Positions 17,166 to 26,752 are shown, counted from the first letter of the stretch. The stretch: DNA of 64,000 nt from Mesorhizobium japonicum MAFF 303099 (GCF_000009625.1 NC_002678.2:6728001-6792000); one strand, 5' to 3'. Numbers and translations: made by a program. The notes: generated by a model not told the origin, from the sequence alone.

Positions 17166-18758
17166 ATGCAAACAACGATGAGCCAAAAGCTCGCGACCTA
17201 TGGGCAGTGGACCTATAGGGGGGCATGGGCGCTTGAGCTGGCAGCGGCGACTATCGGTCTTACGACTGGCGTAGCTCTTGGCTATCAAGCTTTCGCGGCC
17301 AGCGAGTCCGTCACTGCCATGGATCTGACACTCGCAAGTGCACCATTTTTGATGGTCGCCATCGCCGAACTTACCAAAATCCCAATTGCCACTCTGCTTT
17401 TCAGCGTATCTTGGGTGTGGAAGCCCATAGTACTCATCTTCCTGTTGATCCTCGCGGGTATTACGTTCGAGACCGTTTTTATGGGAATGGAGCGGGCAGG
17501 CGCCCTTCGTCAGCTTCGCTACGAAGATTTGGTGAACAAGATTGACGCGCTGGAACAGGAGGCGTCGAAGCTTGCCTTGGTAGATGAACTCGGCAGGAAA
17601 GCTGATCAGGTTGACCAGGCTCGCGCCGAATTTGAGGAGATGACCGCCCTTGCCGAAAAGTCCCGTGCCGGCTTCCAGAAACAAATTGCGGAGGTTGACG
17701 CTGAATTGCAGGGGACAACAGCTCTTACTCCGGAGGCATCCCGTGTTCGAGACCAGATCGAAGAGAAGAACACGGTTCGATCGTCGCTGATTGAGCAGCG
17801 CGATGCTGAGATCAAAGACGCCGTCGACCAGTTCGAACGTCAGCGCGACAGCTTCGTCCAGCGCATCAAGATGGCCCGAGACTCAGGCGACAGCGATTCA
17901 GCTCGGAAGTTGGAGGATGAGGTCGCCAAGCTAGCAAATCCGAGGTCCAAAATCGGCGCCAAGTTCGACGCTCAAATAGATCCACTGGATCAGGAAATAG
18001 CGTCACTTCGATCTGATTTTGATCGGCTACGTGCGAGCAGTCCGCCGATGACGGCCGACCAGCGCCAAAAGCTTACAGGTCGGCGATCGAATCTCGAGCA
18101 GACACGAGATGCAGACGCCGCGAGTTGGCAGAGGCGACTTGACGAGGCGGGCAAGAGGCTAGCCGACGCCCAGGGCGCTGAAGCCAACAAAGCGACCGTG
18201 GCCGCGCAAAATCAGGTTAGGCAGGATCAAATAGCCAAGGAACTCGCGGCCCTGGAGAAGGAGCGGATTCCAATGGCGCGCACCGACCAGGTCCGACGGA
18301 TCGCGGCAAGATGGTACGGTGCAAAGCCAGAGCAGGTGACACCGGAACAGGCAGGTGTGATCTCAGTCATTTGGTTCAGTTCGCTAGCCGTGATCGCAGC
18401 GCTGGCTGGGCCGATCACAGCGATGGTGGCGCTCGCGCTTCAACGAATAGCCGCTCGCGGCGAAGTTCAGTCCCAAAGCCGACTATCGTCGCTCATTCGC
18501 CGCATGCTCTTAAGATGGCGGTGGCGCCGTATTCGGACAATCGAGGTGCCGGTCGAGAAGGTCGTCGAAAAGGAAGTCGAGAAGCGCGTCGAGGTCCCTG
18601 TCGAAATTGAAAAGGTCGTCAAGGAGATCCTCTACGTTCCGCTGTTTACCGATGATCCAGAGGTGCTTCGAACGGCTCTGAATCAGGAGCTGCCGCCAGA
18701 TGTTGCCGATCTGGTGAAGTTGTCGATGAAAGGGCAGGGCAATGCTCGTCCGGCATAA
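17166..18758 (+). CDS. Unknown membrane protein with long coiled coil and charged repetitive tail
   Basis: I do not recognise a characterised family. The 530-aa protein has three N-terminal membrane helices (about 21-41, 54-80, 86-106), a highly charged coiled coil (about 110-375, rich in E, K, D, R, Q with repeated DQ/ER heptads), a fourth helix (about 397-426), then a basic patch (RRMLLRWRWRRIR). The tail is a Val-Pro-Glu-Lys repeat (VPVEKVVEKEVEKRVEVPVE) before ILYVPLFTDDPEVLR. An even number of helices puts both the N-terminus and the tail in the cytoplasm and also leaves the coiled coil outside unless TM3 re-enters; topology is uncertain. The downstream PAN gene overlaps by 17 bases, so they are co-translated. 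Base use is more AT-rich than neighbours, suggesting transfer. Confidence 0.8.
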   Translation: MQTTMSQKLATYGQWTYRGAWALELAAATIGLTTGVALGYQAFAASESVTAMDLTLASAPFLMVAIAELTKIPIATLLFSVSWVWKPIVLIFLLILAGITFETVFMGMERAGALRQLRYEDLVNKIDALEQEASKLALVDELGRKADQVDQARAEFEEMTALAEKSRAGFQKQIAEVDAELQGTTALTPEASRVRDQIEEKNTVRSSLIEQRDAEIKDAVDQFERQRDSFVQRIKMARDSGDSDSARKLEDEVAKLANPRSKIGAKFDAQIDPLDQEIASLRSDFDRLRASSPPMTADQRQKLTGRRSNLEQTRDADAASWQRRLDEAGKRLADAQGAEANKATVAAQNQVRQDQIAKELAALEKERIPMARTDQVRRIAARWYGAKPEQVTPEQAGVISVIWFSSLAVIAALAGPITAMVALALQRIAARGEVQSQSRLSSLIRRMLLRWRWRRIRTIEVPVEKVVEKEVEKRVEVPVEIEKVVKEILYVPLFTDDPEVLRTALNQELPPDVADLVKLSMKGQGNARPA

Positions 18759-19950
18759 CACCGCTCTTCTCGAGCAGGCGGTCGGCCTCATTGTAAAGCG
18801 CTCTGCCATACCGACACTACAGGCTGAGGCCGCAGCTCAGGAGAAAATCTCCAAAGCGGCTGCACTACGTCGAATTGCGACCGGAGGTGCAATCGCCGTA
18901 GCAGCAATTGGGATCGGCTTGGGCTTGAAGCTTGGACTGTGGCAGAACGGACCTGCAATCTCAGAACTGAATACTCCGCGCGTAGAAGTACCCGCGAAGC
19001 CTGCCGAAACTAAAGCAGATAAGCCTTCCATCCCACTGCCTACTCCCCGGCCCACGCAACTGCCGACGCCGCCAATGCCTCCGAAGGAACCGGATGTCGT
19101 CACCGTGGACTTCACGAAGTTCGCCACGAAGACGATCGACTTCCAGGGAGACAAATGGGAGTTGATTTCAGGCCATCACTTCAAGGACGAAAAAGACAGC
19201 TCGTGGGACACTGCGTGGTGCTATTCGCGTCGGATGGTCCAGGGCGTCGACGTAAACGTTCAACTGGCTAACAGGCTGGGTCCAGAAACACAGCCTGTCT
19301 CACCCATATCTGCGCCCGAGACTTTGGCACAGGTCGGCTTAACAGATGCTACGGCAATTCAGCTGGCAACGAATTGTGCGTGGCTCGATGGTCGTACTTT
19401 TGCAGCCGCGGATTTTGCCGCCGATCCTCGTCGACAAATGGGTGGCGTATCCCCGCAACCCCCGATAATGACTGCACCGACCGATCCTGACACCGGCTTT
19501 GTAGTCGTATCTGGATGGGACGCGATTGGAAACGATCTGCCCAACATGCCTATTCGAGGCGTCACTGCCGAGCAGTGCCAGAACGCTTGCGACCACGATT
19601 TTACGTGCTTGGCGGTTACATACAACACCAAATACCAAGCCTGCTTCATGAAAGGCGATGCTTCCGTTCTTGTGAAGAGCGAAGAATCTGTGATGGCGGC
19701 CAAGAAGGTTGTCGAAAGCAATCTGCACTACTCGAACCTAGTATTCGCAAAGAACACCGAGGTTTCCGGCGTACCTTATTGGACGGGACAACTCAGGTAT
19801 CCAGACTGCATCTTACAATGCGCGAATGAAAAATCGTGTATGGGTTTCAATTTCCGCAGCAAAGAAATGTCGTGCACGCTGTTCAACAGCGTCGCTCAAT
19901 CATCCGACAACGTAGCTGTGGCCTCAGGAATCAAGAGCGTCGGGAACTAG
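18742..19950 (+). CDS. Single-pass membrane protein with two PAN/Apple domains
   Basis: A 402-aa protein: short cytoplasmic N-terminus, one membrane helix (about 47-67), a proline-rich linker (82-118, PLPTPRPTQLPTPPMPP), a middle region with Cys160 and Cys211 (119-250), then two PAN/Apple-like modules. Module one (253-320) has Cys279, 283, 289 and 301; module two (338-400) has Cys356, 360, 366 and 378, both with the C-x3-C-x5-C pattern. PAN domains bind proteins or glycans. The predicted topology is type II, with the domains in the periplasm where disulfides can form. The ATG at 18742 lies inside the upstream gene with AGGGCAGGG before it, indicating coupled expression. Function unknown. Confidence 0.78.
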   Translation: MLVRHNTALLEQAVGLIVKRSAIPTLQAEAAAQEKISKAAALRRIATGGAIAVAAIGIGLGLKLGLWQNGPAISELNTPRVEVPAKPAETKADKPSIPLPTPRPTQLPTPPMPPKEPDVVTVDFTKFATKTIDFQGDKWELISGHHFKDEKDSSWDTAWCYSRRMVQGVDVNVQLANRLGPETQPVSPISAPETLAQVGLTDATAIQLATNCAWLDGRTFAAADFAADPRRQMGGVSPQPPIMTAPTDPDTGFVVVSGWDAIGNDLPNMPIRGVTAEQCQNACDHDFTCLAVTYNTKYQACFMKGDASVLVKSEESVMAAKKVVESNLHYSNLVFAKNTEVSGVPYWTGQLRYPDCILQCANEKSCMGFNFRSKEMSCTLFNSVAQSSDNVAVASGIKSVGN

Positions 19951-20025
19951 GCCGTATACCCATAAGCGATCGACGTCTGAGAATGGTAAGAGGCGTCCGT
20001 CCAACGGCCTCACCACAGGAGGTCA

Positions 20026-20526
20026 TCAAAACGCTTTGCCGCTCCCGCTGCGATGCGATGTGGTGCCATCGATCAAGCATGAGAAGTCCGGCTGCAACTC
20101 AACCATGATGTTGGATACGGCAGGGGCGGCGCTGCTGGGTTCCTTCTCCGCATAGGTGGCCATAATATAGACGCCGCGAGGATGCTCAGCGTTTAGCCTT
20201 GCGGTGAGATGCCAGTGTGGCCTGAGCGCGTAAAGCTTCCTGAGCAACGAAAGGAGCATGGCATCAGAGTAGGAGCCGGCCAGGATTTCGGTGGCCATCA
20301 ATCTCAATTCTCCCGGATTGTCGTTCTCTTTCTCGATGACCCAACCTCGTCCACCGTGGGGCTGGCCAATGATCGCTTCGAGTGCAGGGATGTGAACACG
20401 GCGGAGCTTCTGCCTGTTGTTGCAGCGTATGTAGATGCTCCATAAGATTTCGTAGTCACCTGTCCAAGGCTCCGTGCGCTCCGGCATGCCTGGGTAGAAC
20501 AACTGGGGCATATCTTCGCTCATCAT
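20026..20526 (-). CDS. Hypothetical protein
   Basis: About 166 aa with no recognised family. It looks soluble: no signal peptide or membrane helix, start MMSEDMPQLFYPGMPERTEP, then DYEILWSIYIRCNNRQKLRRVHI and LLSLLRKLYALRPHWHLTARL. The start is placed at 20526 or 20523 because GAAAGG lies just upstream; a GTG at 20550 is possible. It is convergent with the PAN gene and ends 76 bases from it, inside the same lower-GC region, next to an IS remnant. It may be a gene from the same transferred segment; a link to the cassette is not shown. Confidence 0.5.
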   Translation of the reverse strand: MMSEDMPQLFYPGMPERTEPWTGDYEILWSIYIRCNNRQKLRRVHIPALEAIIGQPHGGRGWVIEKENDNPGELRLMATEILAGSYSDAMLLSLLRKLYALRPHWHLTARLNAEHPRGVYIMATYAEKEPSSAAPAVSNIMVELQPDFSCLIDGTTSHRSGSGKAF

Positions 20527-20589
20527 CGACCTTTCATGTCCGCCTTCCACGGTGCGGTCAAGCCTGCGCCAGTTTGTGATTCAGACTGC

Positions 20590-21000
20590 CCACGAACCAA
20601 TACGACCTAACCGACTTCGAATGGCGCGCGATCCAGCCGCATCTGCCCAACAAGCCGCGAGGCGTGCCGCGCGTGGATGATCGGCGGGTTCTCAATGGCA
20701 TCTTCTGGGGATTGCGCTCCGGTGCGCGCCGACAAGGGCTGTCATGCCAACGCCTTGCGCAATGCCGCCACCGAGCGAAGGGCTTGGGCCAACATCCCTC
20801 CCAAGGCCAACCGCAAGGACCCGATCTGCTTCAGCGCCTTCCTCTACAAGGCACGCAACCTCGTCGAGCGCTTCTTCAACAAGGCCAAGCAGTTCCGCCG
20901 GATCGCAACCCGATACGACAAACTGGCGGAAAACTACCTCGCTGCCCTCAAACTCGTCTCAGTCCGCATCTGGCTACGCGATAATGAGTCTACGTCCTAG
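20590..21000 (+). mobile_element. IS5-family (IS427-like) transposase remnant with internal deletion
   Basis: The first 48 codons (TNQYDLTDFEWRAIQPHLPN, then RVDDRRVLNGIFWGLRSGA) match the N-terminus of IS5/IS427-group transposases. Near 20731 the reading shifts to a different frame that gives the C-terminus (DKGCHANALR, then RNLVERFFNKAKQFRRIATRYDKL, stop at 21000). The middle of about 120 residues with the first two catalytic aspartates is gone, and no ATG is seen for the first part. The final catalytic Glu (NLVERFF) is still there. The element is dead and marks the right edge of the accessory segment. Confidence 0.85.
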
Positions 21001-21140
21001 CCGGGGGCGTGTGCGCAACACCAAGCTTGACATCGTCGCGAAACATCACTTCAAACGTAATGTTATTACATATTGTGTGGAGTGCAGCGACATCGCAAAA
21101 ACTCGTTGCGATGCGATCGATGGAAATCTACGGTGGGTGC

Positions 21141-21321
21141 GTGATGGTCCCCGCGCCGAAAGGCAAGGGGTGAAAAGGGAACACGGTGAGACCTCAAAAG
21201 GTCGAGACCGTGGCTGCCCCCGCAACTGTAAGCGGAGAGCAAGATCCGACATGCCACTGGCCGGCAAGGCTGGGAAGGCAGGATTGCGCTGAGACCCGCG
21301 AGCCAGGAGACCTGCCATCAC
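21141..21321 (+). promoter_or_regulatory. Cobalamin (vitamin B12) riboswitch
   Basis: The conserved parts of the B12 aptamer appear in order: a GTGATGG strand (21141-21147) pairing with CCATCAC (21315-21321) as closing stem; AAAAGGGAACACGGTGAGA; ACCGTGGCTGCCCCCGCAAC with TGTAAGCGG; ATGCCACTGG; and the B12 box AGCCAGGAGACCTGCC at 21301-21316. It ends just before the start of the DUF1636 gene, so adenosylcobalamin binding would probably repress the uptake operon through translation or termination. Confidence 0.95.
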
Positions 21322-21355
21322 TGAGTTGACCGGACGGGGTGTGCCGGGAGGAGAC

Positions 21356-21819
21356 GTGGACGTCGGTCTTGTCGGCCGGCTCGCCAGCATCCTTCCGTCG
21401 CCAGTTTTGGAAAGTGACGGAAAGTTGGACGGCGCCATCGATCATCGCATCATCGTATGCACGCTTTGCCGCGACGTCCCGACCGGCATCAGGTCGGGTG
21501 AGAGCCTGTGTGCGGATTTGCGTTCCCGGCTCTCGGCCTGCCATGAACCCGCCGTGGCGCATGGCTTCACGGTCGAAGGCGTCGAATGCATGGCGGGCTG
21601 TGCGCGGCCGCTGACCGTGGCCTTCCAGGCGCCAGGCAAGGCTTCCTATCTCTTCGGTTCCATCGACGCCGAGGCCGACGCCGGCGATCTCGTGCGATTT
21701 GCCGGGCTTTACGCCTCGCTCGCCGACGGCTGGTGCAATTCCGGACAGCGTCCGCCGCGACTGGCCGGCAAGACGCTGGCCCGCATTCCCGGGCCGGGCA
21801 AGCTTGCGGGCGACAGCCG

Positions 21820-21823
<4 letters not shown>
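21356..21823 (+). CDS. DUF1636 metal-binding-type protein
   Basis: About 155 aa. The conserved cysteines of this thioredoxin-like/2Fe-2S-type family are visible: IIVCTLCRD, SLCADLRSRLSAC and VECMAGCARPLTVAF. Members are commonly found with cobalamin or cobalt genes. The GTG at 21356 has GGGAGGAG directly upstream; a TTG at 21326 is an in-frame alternative. The gene is the first after the B12 riboswitch, and its stop overlaps the ATPase start (ATGA). A role in handling B12 or cobalt is inferred from this context. Confidence 0.82.
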
Positions 21824-22608
<785 letters not shown>

Positions 22609-22655
22609 TCGAACCCATCCCCCGTCCGACACCGTTCAGCCAAGGAGCAAAATCC

Positions 22656-23603
22656 GTGAAACGTCTCGCCCTGTCGCTCGTCTTCTCGCTGCTGGCCTCG
22701 ACAGCCTTCGCCTTCCCGGTCACGGTCGACAGCTGCGGCAAGCCGCTGACTTTCGATGCACCGCCCAAGCGCGCCGTCATCCATGATCTCAACATGGCCG
22801 AGATGGCCTTCGCGCTGAAGCTGCAGCCGTCGATCGTCGGCCTGACCGGCATCACCGGATGGTACAAGGTCGGCCCCGAATTCAAGGCCGAGCAGGGTTC
22901 CATCCCGGAACTGGCGCCCAAATACCCGACGCTCGAGAACCTCGTCGCCGTCGAGCCCGATTTCTTCTTCGCCGGCTGGTACTATGGCATGAAGCCCGGC
23001 GGCGACGTGACGCCCGACACGCTCGCCCCGCACGGCATCAAGACACTGGTGCTGACCGAAAGCTGCGTCCATCTCGACAAGAACCGCCCGGCCGCTTCCA
23101 TGGACCTGCTCTATGGCGACGTCGAAAAGCTGGGCAAGATCTTCGGCAAGGAGGCGGACGCGGAGAAGCTCGTCTCCGGCTGGAAGGCGCAATTGGCAGA
23201 CATCACGACGAAAGTCGGCGACCGCAAGGGGACGCGGGTGTTCCTTTATGACTCAGGCGAGGACAAGCCGTTCACAGCCGGAAAATTCGCCATTCCGAAC
23301 GCCATGATCACCGCGGCCGGCGGCGACAACATCATGGCAGACATGGACACCAGCTGGGGCAACACGGACTGGGAAACCGTGGCGTCGCGCAATCCGCAAT
23401 TCCTCATCCTGCTCGATTACCAGGATGGCGGCGGCTACAAGAAACTGCTCGATTTCTTGAAGGCCCACCCGGCCATGAAGGAGACGGACGCGGTCAAGAA
23501 TGAGCGCTTCGTGGCCCTACGCTATGCCGAACTGACGCCCGGGCCGGCAAACATCGAGGCGATCGCCAAGATCGCCAGGGCGATGCATCCGGAAGCGTTC
23601 TGA
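22656..23603 (+). CDS. Periplasmic substrate-binding protein, BtuF/FecB type
   Basis: A 315-aa helical-backbone (class III) binding protein. A signal peptide of about 19 residues (MKRLALSLVFSLLASTAFA) is followed by VDSCGKPLTFDAPPKRAVIH, the usual start of this family, then LVAVEPDFFFAG and FLILLDYQDGGG. The start is a GTG at 22656 with AAGGAG at 22642-22647. The last base of its stop overlaps the permease ATG (TGATG). With the riboswitch upstream it most likely binds cobalamin; ferric complexes are the alternative. Confidence 0.88.
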   Translation: MKRLALSLVFSLLASTAFAFPVTVDSCGKPLTFDAPPKRAVIHDLNMAEMAFALKLQPSIVGLTGITGWYKVGPEFKAEQGSIPELAPKYPTLENLVAVEPDFFFAGWYYGMKPGGDVTPDTLAPHGIKTLVLTESCVHLDKNRPAASMDLLYGDVEKLGKIFGKEADAEKLVSGWKAQLADITTKVGDRKGTRVFLYDSGEDKPFTAGKFAIPNAMITAAGGDNIMADMDTSWGNTDWETVASRNPQFLILLDYQDGGGYKKLLDFLKAHPAMKETDAVKNERFVALRYAELTPGPANIEAIAKIARAMHPEAF

Positions 23604-24652
23604 TGCTCCTTGCCCCCGGGCATAAATCCGGTGCGCTTTCCCGGCACAAGGCATTCGCGCTGGCGATGGTGGCGGGCACGGTGGCGGTCGTCGCCCTCGT
23701 GCTGCTGTCGATCGCCTATGGTTCGACGCTGATCCCGCTGACCGAGGTCATCGCCTCGCTTGGCCATGCCGTCGGGTTGAACGAGCACCAGGTGTCGGGT
23801 CCGGTCGGCAAGATCGTCGTCGATCTGCGGCTGCCGCGCACGATCCTGGCGGTCTGTGTCGGTGGCGGCCTCGGCATCACCGGCGCCTTGCTGCAGACGG
23901 TGACCCGCAACGATCTTGCCGATCCCTTCCTGTTCGGTCTGTCGTCGGGGGCGGCCGCCGGAGCTGTTTCCGTCATCACTGTCTTCGGTGACAGTTTTGG
24001 CATCTGGACCTTGCCGGTCGCCGCCTTCACCGGCGGCATTCTGGCCGCCTGCATCGTCCTGCTGCTGGTCGCACGGGTGAGGGGGCAGGGGCCGGAACGG
24101 CTGATCCTCGCCGGCCTTGCCGTCTCCTTCCTGTTCACGGCTCTGACCAACTATCTGGTCTTTGCCGGCGACCAGCGCGCCGCCCATTCGGTGCTGTTCT
24201 GGACGATGGGCGGGCTCGGGCTGGCGCGCTGGGACAATGTCTGGCTGGGCGCCTTGGGCGCCGGCACGATTGCAGCCTACGGGCTGTGGAACCATCGCAG
24301 GCTGGACGCCTTCCTGTCCGGTGAGAGTGCCGCCGAGAGCCTCGGCGTGCCGGTGGCGCGGATGCGCAGGACGACGTTTCTCGTCGCCGCCTTTTCGACG
24401 GCAATTCTCGTCTCGGTCGCCGGCGTCATCGGCTTTGTCGGGCTGATGATCCCGCATCTGTCACGGCCGCTGGCCGGTCCCTTGCATATGCGCCTGATCG
24501 CCAGCTGTGCGCTGTTCGGGGCGGTGCTGTTGCTGGCAAGCGATGTTCTGGCGCGAACGCTGCTGCCGCCGCAGGAGCTGCCGATAGGCATCATCACCAG
24601 CTCGCTTGGCGCCTTCTTCGTCGTCACGCTCGTCGTGAGAAACCGGCTGTGA
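23603..24652 (+). CDS. ABC transporter permease, FecCD/BtuC family
   Basis: A 349-aa inner-membrane permease with about ten helices. Family features are VVDLRLPRTILAVCVGGGLG, then GALLQTVTRNDLADPFLFGLSSGAAAGA, and near the end IGFVGLMIPHLSRPLAGP, which contacts the ATPase. It completes the riboswitch-controlled uptake operon. No TonB-dependent receptor for outer-membrane entry is seen nearby, so one must lie elsewhere if this system imports whole cobalamin. Confidence 0.92.
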   Translation: MLLAPGHKSGALSRHKAFALAMVAGTVAVVALVLLSIAYGSTLIPLTEVIASLGHAVGLNEHQVSGPVGKIVVDLRLPRTILAVCVGGGLGITGALLQTVTRNDLADPFLFGLSSGAAAGAVSVITVFGDSFGIWTLPVAAFTGGILAACIVLLLVARVRGQGPERLILAGLAVSFLFTALTNYLVFAGDQRAAHSVLFWTMGGLGLARWDNVWLGALGAGTIAAYGLWNHRRLDAFLSGESAAESLGVPVARMRRTTFLVAAFSTAILVSVAGVIGFVGLMIPHLSRPLAGPLHMRLIASCALFGAVLLLASDVLARTLLPPQELPIGIITSSLGAFFVVTLVVRNRL

Positions 24653-24759
24653 ACATGGCGGCTGTCTTCGAGGAGACGAGGGCGTTCACCAATCACTAAC
24701 CAAGATCGCGTTGCGCGACCGTCATGCACATTTGCCGGCATTTGTTGCAATGAGGCATC

Positions 24760-24788
24760 TTGAATAGTAAGCACGCTTATTATATATA
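24760..24788 (+). promoter_or_regulatory. Promoter with overlapping palindromic MarR operator
   Basis: TTGAAT (24760-24765) and TATATA (24783-24788) are 17 bases apart and end 6 bases before the MarR start codon. Inside lies a near-perfect 20-bp palindrome, ATAGTAAGC-AC-GCTTATTAT (24764-24783, one mismatch). A repressor bound there would cover the promoter, which fits MarR autorepression of the efflux operon. The start codon lies so close that the transcript may be nearly leaderless. Confidence 0.55.
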
Positions 24789-24794
24789 GCGCTC

Positions 24795-25268
24795 ATGGTT
24801 TCTGATGGCATAGACAGACTGGGATTTCTGATCCACGACGTGCAGCGTCTGATGCGCAAGCGTTTCGAGACGCGCGCCAGCGGGCTCGGCCTGTCGTCTG
24901 CGCAATGGCGCCTGATGGTGCGTGTCGCCAAGGAAGAGGGCGTCACCCAGGCCCGGCTCGCGGAACTGCTCGAAATCGAGCCGATCAGTGTCTCGCGCCT
25001 CGTCGACCGGATGGAAGAGGGCGGCTGGATCGAACGCCGCGCCGACGCCGCCGACCGCCGCGTGCGCATGATCTTCCCGACCGCCAAGGCGAGTGCCGCC
25101 TATGCCGAGGTCAAGAGCCTGGCCGGCGAAGTCTATGAGGAATCGCTCGTCGGCGTTTCGCCGGAGGATCGCCGCGTCCTGATCAGGGCGCTCGATGCGA
25201 TGGCGCAGAATCTCGCCGACGGCGATACGTCGGAAAAAGTCGAGCCTACGAAAGGCGCAGTAGCATGA
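24795..25268 (+). CDS. MarR family regulator of the efflux operon
   Basis: A 157-aa winged-helix regulator: FETRASGLGLSSAQWRLMVR, then GVTQARLAELLEIEPISVSR, LVDRMEEGGWIERRADAADRRVR, the classic MarR DNA-binding region. Its stop overlaps the start of the next gene by ATGA, and the operon continues with an EmrA-like and an EmrB-like protein. This is the emrR-emrA-emrB layout known from drug efflux, so it likely releases DNA on binding a toxic phenolic or hydrophobic compound. Confidence 0.93.
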   Translation: MVSDGIDRLGFLIHDVQRLMRKRFETRASGLGLSSAQWRLMVRVAKEEGVTQARLAELLEIEPISVSRLVDRMEEGGWIERRADAADRRVRMIFPTAKASAAYAEVKSLAGEVYEESLVGVSPEDRRVLIRALDAMAQNLADGDTSEKVEPTKGAVA

Positions 25269-26443
25269 ACGCGGTAGCCAAAGTCAACGAAAACGCCGCC
25301 AAGGTGGAGATGGAAGCGCCGGCCCAGCCGGCTGCCGCTCCAGTCGCGGTTGCTCCCCCTGTGGAGCCGGTCCCGGCGCCGAAGAAGAAGCGCCGCACGG
25401 GCCGCTTCTTCTTGATGCTTGCCTTGCCGGCGGCGCTGGTCATCGGTGGCGGCTATATCTGGGTGACCGGCGGACGCTACCAGGAGACGGAGAACGCCAA
25501 TCTGCAGCAGGCCAAGGTGTCGATCGCCTCGGACACGGCCGGCCGCATCGTCCAGGTCGCCATAACAGATCATCAGATGGTCAAGCAGGGCGACCTTCTG
25601 TTCACCATCGATCCCGAGCCTTATCGCATCGCGCTTGCCCAGGCCGACGCCGCGGTTGCCGCCGCGCGCCTCAATGTCGAGCAGCTGCGCGCCGCCTACA
25701 GCCAGTCGATGGCGCAGGAGAAGTCCGCCAGCAGCGAAGTCGACTACGCCCAGTCGCAGTACGACCGCGCCGCCGATCTCGCGCAGAAGGGCATCAACGC
25801 CAAATCGTCGCTGGATCAGGCCCGCAACGACCTCGACAAGGCAAAGCAGCAGGTCGCCGTCGCCCAGCAGGGCATCATCAGCGCCAAGGCCGCGCTTGGC
25901 GGCAACCCCGACATCGAAACCGACAAGCATCCGACTGTGATGGCCGCGCTCGCCGCGCGCGACAAGGCCGCCTACGACCTGGCGCGGACCACGGTGAAGG
26001 CGCCCGCCGATGGCGTCATCTCCCAGGCCTCGTCCTTCAAGGTCGGCCAGTTCGTCGGCTCCGGCACGCCGCTGTTTTCGCTGGTCGAGAGCGATGACAC
26101 CTGGATCGATGCCAATTTCAAGGAAACCCAGCTCACCAACATGAAGCCGGGCCAGAAGGCCGAGATCGTCGTCGACACCTATCCAGGCAAGACGTTCGAG
26201 GCGACGGTCAAGGCGATCGGTGCGGGAACGGGTGCTGAATTCTCGCTGCTGCCCGCGCAGAACGCCACCGGCAACTGGGTCAAGGTCACGCAACGCATCC
26301 CGGTGCGCCTGGAGCTGACCGATCCCGACGCCAAGATGGCGCTGCGGACCGGCATGAGCGCCTCGGTCACCGTCGATACCGGCACTGCCCGCGGCTTTCC
26401 CGCCATATTCGGCCACGCCACGGCTGGCGAGGTCGCGCAGTAA
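25265..26443 (+). CDS. EmrA-like membrane fusion protein (HlyD family)
   Basis: A 392-aa periplasmic adaptor. A cytoplasmic Ala/Pro-rich N-terminus (about 1-38) ends with KKKRRTGRF, one membrane helix follows (about 44-65), then the barrel-hairpin: QAKVSIASDTAGRIVQVAIT, DGDLLF-like GDLLFTIDPEPYRIALAQAD, a long alpha-hairpin coiled coil, and TTVKAPADGVISQ. It bridges an inner-membrane pump and an outer-membrane channel. It is translationally coupled to the MarR gene; the pump gene follows after a 309-base gap. Confidence 0.93.
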   Translation: MNAVAKVNENAAKVEMEAPAQPAAAPVAVAPPVEPVPAPKKKRRTGRFFLMLALPAALVIGGGYIWVTGGRYQETENANLQQAKVSIASDTAGRIVQVAITDHQMVKQGDLLFTIDPEPYRIALAQADAAVAAARLNVEQLRAAYSQSMAQEKSASSEVDYAQSQYDRAADLAQKGINAKSSLDQARNDLDKAKQQVAVAQQGIISAKAALGGNPDIETDKHPTVMAALAARDKAAYDLARTTVKAPADGVISQASSFKVGQFVGSGTPLFSLVESDDTWIDANFKETQLTNMKPGQKAEIVVDTYPGKTFEATVKAIGAGTGAEFSLLPAQNATGNWVKVTQRIPVRLELTDPDAKMALRTGMSASVTVDTGTARGFPAIFGHATAGEVAQ

Positions 26444-26752
26444 GTCGGCGGAAGTCCGCGGCACCAGGCGGGTGGAAGCGGACAGCCAAGATTGGTCGGA
26501 GGGGAGAGGTGAGAAGGATCAGCATTTGGTTCAAGCCGTGTCGCGGCCTGGCTGAAATCTGAAATCTTCGACACGGACCCTTCGGTCCTCATGTTTCCGG
26601 GCGGCAGGCATCCGCTCATCAGAGACTTTCGGTCGATGTAAACCCCACATCGATAATCGCGTCCCACCGCGATGAAGGTCTCTCAACGGAAGGCTTTGCC
26701 GCCCGGAAACCCCTGTGTACACGTTTTTGTTACCTGCTGGAAGTTCCGCATC
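26444..26752 (+). other. Intergenic space inside the efflux operon
   Basis: No gene is recognised in these 309 bases, an unusually long gap between emrA- and emrB-like genes. It contains a 13-bp inverted repeat, TTTCCGGGCGGCA (26594-26606) and TGCCGCCCGGAAA (26697-26709), separated by 90 bases. The arms could form a long stem or mark an old insertion. An ATG at 26672 is in frame with the pump gene, but the extension looks unlike protein-coding family sequence. Confidence 0.5.

Noticed and set aside
21055..21075. ATGTTATTACAT palindrome as a Zur or Fur box
   Set aside because: Only 10 of 12 positions are symmetric and the flanks do not continue the symmetry, so no regulator can be named.
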